This document shows positions 60,299-64,000 of a stretch of DNA of 64,000 nucleotides, in pieces (positions within the stretch are counted from its first letter, which is position 1; each line of letters starts with the position of its first letter). The translations under genes were made by a program, and so were the position numbers. The notes beneath the pieces are model-generated. The model did no database searches. It was not told where the DNA came from and saw only the letters and a program-made list of their open reading frames with translations. The stretch is taken from positions 124,001-188,000 of the forward strand of contig JACJNW010000032.1 in the NCBI GenBank assembly GCA_014695195.1. The letters are read 5' to 3'. The DNA is from Cyanobacteria bacterium FACHB-DQ100 (GTDB lineage: Bacteria > Cyanobacteriota > Cyanobacteriia > Leptolyngbyales > Leptolyngbyaceae).

Positions 60299-60820
60299 AT
60301 GTTTCTTGTTCCAATTCCCCGCACGGTAAAGCGTATCGTTTACGCTCTGTTGATTGTTGCACTGGCTTGGTTTTGGATTTTGCTGGCGGCAAATCCGGCA
60401 TTCGCTGAGACAAGGTTTCTCAACTATGCCAATGCTCAACTCACTGGACAGGATTTTTCCAACCAAAATTTTGAGGGCGGGGTGTTTGTTGCTGCCGAGA
60501 TGCGGGAGGCAAATTTTCAGGGGGCAAACCTGAAAAATTCAATGCTGACCAAGGGAAATTTACTGGGTGCAAATCTGAGCGGCGCAAACTTGGAAGGATC
60601 GCTGATCGATCGCGTCACGCTTTACAAAGCGAATTTGACGAATGCGATTTTAGTCGGTGCAACGTTGACGAATAGCATTCTGGATGAGGCGGACATTACA
60701 GGGGTTGACTTTACCGATGCCATCCTCGATCGCTACACGACAACGCAATTGTGTAAACGTGCGGCTGGGACCAATCCCACAACCGGAGTAGACAGCCGCG
60801 AAAGTTTAGGCTGTCGCTAA
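60299..60820 (+). CDS. Thylakoid-lumen or periplasmic pentapeptide-repeat protein
   Basis: A 173-residue protein: signal peptide (RIVYALLIVALAWFWILLAA, cleavage at ANPAFA), then about 14 pentapeptide repeats (AEMREANFQGANLKNSMLTK, NLLGANLSGANLEGSLIDRV, NLTNAILVGATLTNSILDEA), and a C-terminal Cys-containing cap (TTQLCKRAAGTNPTTGVDSR). This matches the small exported pentapeptide proteins found in cyanobacteria and chloroplast lumen. Function unknown. Confidence 0.88.
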   Translation: MFLVPIPRTVKRIVYALLIVALAWFWILLAANPAFAETRFLNYANAQLTGQDFSNQNFEGGVFVAAEMREANFQGANLKNSMLTKGNLLGANLSGANLEGSLIDRVTLYKANLTNAILVGATLTNSILDEADITGVDFTDAILDRYTTTQLCKRAAGTNPTTGVDSRESLGCR

Positions 60821-61299
60821 GGTTTGATCAGGTGTAGCGCAATTTTCCCAACTAGGGCGATCGCTCCAATTAACACCGCCAGAATAACCCAAAGATAGCC
60901 GGGGCGATGCGTTCGCATCTCGATCGTCGTCGCCTTCGGGTCAGCAAGAAAGCGATCGAGGGATTCCCTCTGCTGCAATAGCTGCTGATTGTTGCTGATT
61001 GACCAATTGCGGGTGAGTGGAATTTGTTCGCCAGACTGGGTGACTAAAGCAAGTCGAATTTGATTAGATCGGCTCTGGATTGTGGTCGATCGCAGCCGGG
61101 ATTTATCAAACTGCTGCGTTTCTAGCTTGCCGATGAGTGGTTCGCGGGTGAGTTCACAAACCACTCGATCGGATTGAGGACGAGCATTGAAATGAACCAG
61201 TTCACCGATCGAGTCGATAAAGTGCGCCCCCGCCCACAATAGACCCACGATCAAACCTACAGAAATGCCGAGAATCAAAACCTTGCTCATCGCACTCAA
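60817..61299 (-). CDS. Hypothetical protein with two membrane helices
   Basis: A 160-residue protein: an N-terminal transmembrane helix (VLILGISVGLIVGLLWAGAH), a periplasmic-like middle (VVCELTREPLIGKLETQQFD, RLALVTQSGEQIPLTRNWSI), and a C-terminal helix (YLWVILAVLIGAIALVGKIA). I do not recognise it. Its ATG overlaps the stop of the kinase gene by four bases (ATGA), so it is surely co-translated with the kinase and could be an accessory or sensory partner. Confidence 0.65.
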   Translation of the reverse strand: MSAMSKVLILGISVGLIVGLLWAGAHFIDSIGELVHFNARPQSDRVVCELTREPLIGKLETQQFDKSRLRSTTIQSRSNQIRLALVTQSGEQIPLTRNWSISNNQQLLQQRESLDRFLADPKATTIEMRTHRPGYLWVILAVLIGAIALVGKIALHLIKP

Positions 61300-62393
61300 A
61301 GCGCCTCGAAAGGAAGCTCAACCACAAAAGTTGTCCAACCCGCTTCGCTTTTGACCGCGATCGTGCCCTGGAGTTGGTCAACCAATTTTTTCACCACCGC
61401 TAGTCCTAACCCTGTTCCACCTTTGAGCGCACGATCGCGACCCGGAACTCGGTAAAACTTGTCGAAAATTTGCGGTAGGCTCTGCGAGGGAATTTCGGCT
61501 TGATTGGCGATCGTAAATCTCAGCACGGTTCTCCGAGTTGAGCGGGCGATTTCATCCACTCGAAAGCAAATTTCGCCGCCGCTTTCGGTGTACTTACAAG
61601 CGTTGTTGAGCAGCTCCACCAAGATGCGTCGTAAGCTGATGCTATCGGCTACGATCGTGGGTAGCGTTTCTGGCAAATTGACTCTGAAGCGTTGCTGACC
61701 CTCGCGGCTTCGCACTCGAAACCCCTCGGTCGTTAAGCGCATCAGTTCCTTTAAGTTGAGCGGTTCTGCAGGAGATAATGCCTCACCCGCCTCTAGTCGA
61801 TATAAGTCAAGCAGATTTTGAATCAGCTCCTCGCCTTGCTCACAGGCAGTCAGCGCAATTTCGGTATATTGCCCTCGATTTTCGGGCACGGCTTCCATCA
61901 GCTGCAGCGCCACTTTAATCGTGGTGAGTGGAGCGCGGAGATCGTGCGTAATCGTGTTGAGCAGATCGTTTTTTTGACTGTTGAGCTGTTGGAGCTGATC
62001 GACTTTCTTCTGAATTTCGACTTGGGCGCGATGGCGTTTGAGGCGCGCCGCGATCGTATCGAGCAATTCAACGCGCCGAAACGGTTTGACAAGATAGTCG
62101 TCGGCTCCCAAATTCATGCCGTGCCGAATTTCGGCTTTGTCCGCTTTTGCGGTGAGAAAGATGAACGGGATCATGGCGGTTTGGGGATCTTGCCGCAGGG
62201 CTTCTAGAACGTGGTAGCCGTCAAAATCGGGCATTTTAATGTCGCACAAGATCAGATCGGGCGATCGTTCTTTTGCCAGTTCTACGCCCATTCGTCCATT
62301 GTCTGCATTCAGCGAGTCGAATCCTCCAGAAGCCAAAATCTCAACAATATTGAGGCGCACGTCCCTTTCGTCTTCGATGACTAAAATCTGCAT
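61296..62393 (-). CDS. Receiver-histidine kinase fusion
   Basis: A 365-residue protein from ATG 62393 (MQILVIEDERDVRLNIVEIL). The N-terminal receiver has the acidic pair in IEDE, the phospho-acceptor Asp in LILCDIKMPDFDGY and Lys in DYLVKPFRR. A coiled linker leads to the H box ITHDLRAPLTTIK, then the HATPase: NNACKYTESGGEICFRVDEI (N box), IFDKFYRVPGRDRALKGGTG and LGLAVVKKLVDQLQG (G boxes). This receiver-first arrangement is typical of cyanobacterial phosphorelay proteins. Signal and output are unknown. Confidence 0.92.
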   Translation of the reverse strand: MQILVIEDERDVRLNIVEILASGGFDSLNADNGRMGVELAKERSPDLILCDIKMPDFDGYHVLEALRQDPQTAMIPFIFLTAKADKAEIRHGMNLGADDYLVKPFRRVELLDTIAARLKRHRAQVEIQKKVDQLQQLNSQKNDLLNTITHDLRAPLTTIKVALQLMEAVPENRGQYTEIALTACEQGEELIQNLLDLYRLEAGEALSPAEPLNLKELMRLTTEGFRVRSREGQQRFRVNLPETLPTIVADSISLRRILVELLNNACKYTESGGEICFRVDEIARSTRRTVLRFTIANQAEIPSQSLPQIFDKFYRVPGRDRALKGGTGLGLAVVKKLVDQLQGTIAVKSEAGWTTFVVELPFEAL

Positions 62394-62447
62394 CAAATCT
62401 TCCCTTAGCGTCGGTTGCAGCGATTGAGGGTTATTCTTTCGAGTCAT

Positions 62448-63105
62448 TGCACGGCTGACTAAATCTGAAGATAGATTTGCTGGAAAATTAGCGGTATTAT
62501 ACTAATCCGGTCATTTTTCTGGTAGGTATTACCTGTGCTGCTCATTAGATGAAACCGCTTTTTAGCGTTAGCCAAAACATTCTGTATAAGTGGAATGTCA
62601 CCTTAAAAATTTCATCTTAAAGATGCTGTATCAGTTGCAGATACTCATGATCTTTCTAGCCAGAAACCTAGAATCCTGAAAGCTTCTACTGTTTTTTCAT
62701 AAAAACATCGCTAAATTTACATCAATTTATTTGCACAAATTCAATACTTTTACTTCTGTGTAGAAAGGTTGTCCTTGAGATAGATCCGATTCTATCTCTA
62801 AAGCGGTTGCTTAATATAGCTTAAAGGTCATTATGTTGAGCACTACGAAGCTGATTCACGGTTGGGTTTCCGTATTAATTTGCTATTCAGAGCAATATTA
62901 CTGGTTAGAAATCGATCCCTGGAATTACTGAGAAGTGATTGAGCAGGCTGAACAGCGATCGGGTTTGAGTTGTGAACGCTAAAACGACACCCCACTCCCC
63001 GACTGATTCAGGGTCGCCCCTACAGGAGTCAGAGTTGGCACGACATCCGCTACTGTAGGAAGCGATTTTCGATTAGGCTAGAAAGCGAAATTTTACCGAT
63101 CGCTC
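62448..63105. promoter_or_regulatory. 658-bp non-coding gap before the geranylgeranyl reductase gene
   Basis: AT-rich, with no frame I trust; a 32-residue frame at 62833 lacks a ribosome site. CCTACAG near 63019 and CTGTAGG near 63054 can pair with about 28 bases between them, in the leader of the reductase gene. No terminator or known RNA was recognised. Confidence 0.4.
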
Positions 63106-64000
63106 ATGCAAAATTACGATGTTATTGTTTGCGGTGCGGGCCCGTCTGGAACGATCTCGGCTGCAAAGTTGGCTCAAGCAGGATTGAAAGTAGCGCTGCT
63201 CGAAAAGCAGTTTTTACCGCGTCATAAGACTTGCGGTGGTGGAATGCCGATGGTGATGCAGGATCAACTGCAAGATTTGGCTCCGGAGGCGTTTGTGGAG
63301 TCGGATGTGACGATGATGCGGCACACCTGGAAGTTTGAGGATGCGTATTTGGGCTTGATGAATCCACGATCGACAGATGAGCGGTTGTCGTTGTGGATGG
63401 TGCAGCGCCCGATTTTTGATCAGGTTTTGGCGCAGAGAGCGCTGAAATTTGGAGCCGAGTTAAGGGATGGGATTGCGGTGCGATCGGTGGAGCCAGAATC
63501 GAATGGCGTGATCGTGAGAGCGCAAGGCTTTAAGACAGGCAGTGAATTTACCGCAAAGGCGCGATATGTGATCGGCGCAGATGGCGCAAACGGAGTCGTG
63601 GTGAAGGCAACACAGCTAAGGAAGAAGCCGACGATCGCGCTGGCGATGGAGATTGAGCATCCGCATCAATGGGGCGAGGGTCATGCGGATTTGCGTCCGG
63701 ATATTGCTCATTTAGAATACGGGGCGGTAAAACGGGGCTATGCGTGGATTTTCCCGAAGGGTGATCATTTAAATATTGGGGCGGGTGCGTTTCGTCCGAA
63801 TTCGCTGGACGCAAGGAGCGATCGTGCTTTACCCGCGCAGTTGAAGCAGACGATTTTTGAATATATGGATGCGCTGGGGGTGAAGTATGACCCGGATGCG
63901 CTGAAGTTTCATGCTCATCCGCTGCCGATTTGGGGTGGAAAAGAGCGACTGCATGAAGGACGAATTTTACTCGTTGGGGATGCGGCGGGGTTGATTAATC
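63106..64000 (+). CDS. Geranylgeranyl reductase family FAD-dependent oxidoreductase, 3' part cut by window edge
   Basis: The frame from ATG 63106 stays open for 298 residues to the window end. It begins MQNYDVIVCGAGPSGTISAA (FAD-binding), followed by CGGGMPMVMQD, the family's Cys/Gly region, VIGADGANGVVVKATQLRKK, YAWIFPKGDHLNIGAGAFRP and ILLVGDAAGLIN (the GD motif). This is the ChlP/geranylgeranyl-reductase group that saturates prenyl chains of chlorophyll, tocopherol or archaeol-type lipids. Which cargo it uses cannot be told; the C-terminus is missing here. Confidence 0.9.
   Translation, partial: MQNYDVIVCGAGPSGTISAAKLAQAGLKVALLEKQFLPRHKTCGGGMPMVMQDQLQDLAPEAFVESDVTMMRHTWKFEDAYLGLMNPRSTDERLSLWMVQRPIFDQVLAQRALKFGAELRDGIAVRSVEPESNGVIVRAQGFKTGSEFTAKARYVIGADGANGVVVKATQLRKKPTIALAMEIEHPHQWGEGHADLRPDIAHLEYGAVKRGYAWIFPKGDHLNIGAGAFRPNSLDARSDRALPAQLKQTIFEYMDALGVKYDPDALKFHAHPLPIWGGKERLHEGRILLVGDAAGLIN

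Overview
This window is chromosomal DNA of a cyanobacterium. The palindrome GCGATCGC (HIP1) and its core CGATCG recur throughout. The genes include cyanobacterial markers: ndhL, clpR beside clpP, a CmpA-type bicarbonate-binding protein, an SLH-domain porin, an NblB-like HEAT protein, several cyanobacteria-only DUF families (DUF3007, DUF3288, DUF2996, DUF1816), an XisH/XisI pair and a geranylgeranyl reductase. A Leptolyngbya-like filamentous cyanobacterium is my guess; the sequence alone does not fix the genus. Genes are dense, mostly single or in short operons, on both strands.

Layout. 0-6.6 kb: a truncated Uma2 gene, a membrane protein, trmFO overlapping an LpxB-like gene, an AT-rich DUF4303 gene, and the leftward set ndhL/DUF3007/trpA. 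6.8-9.7 kb: an intron-less tRNA-Leu(UAA), then three tandem ClpP paralogues (two lacking a full catalytic triad, one intact), a terminator and a J-domain/TPR gene. 9.9-13.6 kb: an anti-sigma type ATPase, a membrane protein, the tRNA-Tyr/tRNA-Thr pair, and a fused NAD(P)HX repair enzyme with a tiny membrane-protein gene upstream. 13.8-24.2 kb: tldD and pmbA separated by a palindromic repeat element, the porin, two glycosyltransferases and an orphan sugar-ABC permease. 24.4-27.8 kb: a tightly overlapped ergothioneine operon egtC-egtB-egtD. 28.5-38 kb: a lone cmpA, a pentapeptide-repeat protein, a CapA-like protein, a mutarotase, an NblB-like protein, a CBS protein divergent from a K+ channel, and an EAL protein. 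38-51 kb: trpD, xisH/xisI, a creatininase-family gene, a CadD-type transporter, an aminotransferase, a VOC protein, DUF952, an ABC-F ATPase, gpmI, a glutathionyl-hydroquinone reductase, DUF99 and DUF2996. 51-64 kb: a hydrolase, rlmB with a repetitive RGG-like extension, mrnC, a STAS-domain gene that appears to start with ATT, carA, an aspartic protease, a mannose-1-phosphate guanylyltransferase, an LCP protein, a lumenal pentapeptide protein, a receiver-kinase, and a geranylgeranyl reductase cut by the window end.

The genes serve housekeeping roles: tRNA/rRNA modification, tryptophan and pyrimidine synthesis, glycolysis, Clp proteolysis, redox protection by ergothioneine, carbon uptake and envelope polysaccharides. 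I see no prophage, CRISPR array, transposase or large genomic island. The unusual material is small-scale: (1) a STAS gene with a strong Shine-Dalgarno and only an ATT initiation codon available; (2) a dispersed 33-bp palindromic repeat, flanking an element between tldD and pmbA and also read in frame inside egtB; (3) an egtB that also appears to lack about 45 residues in its sulfatase-like domain; (4) two catalytically depleted ClpP paralogues in tandem with an active one; (5) 78-bp tandem repeats in rlmB; (6) a second palindrome family with compensatory base changes; and (7) a c-di-GMP-I-like RNA signature antisense to the cmpA leader.
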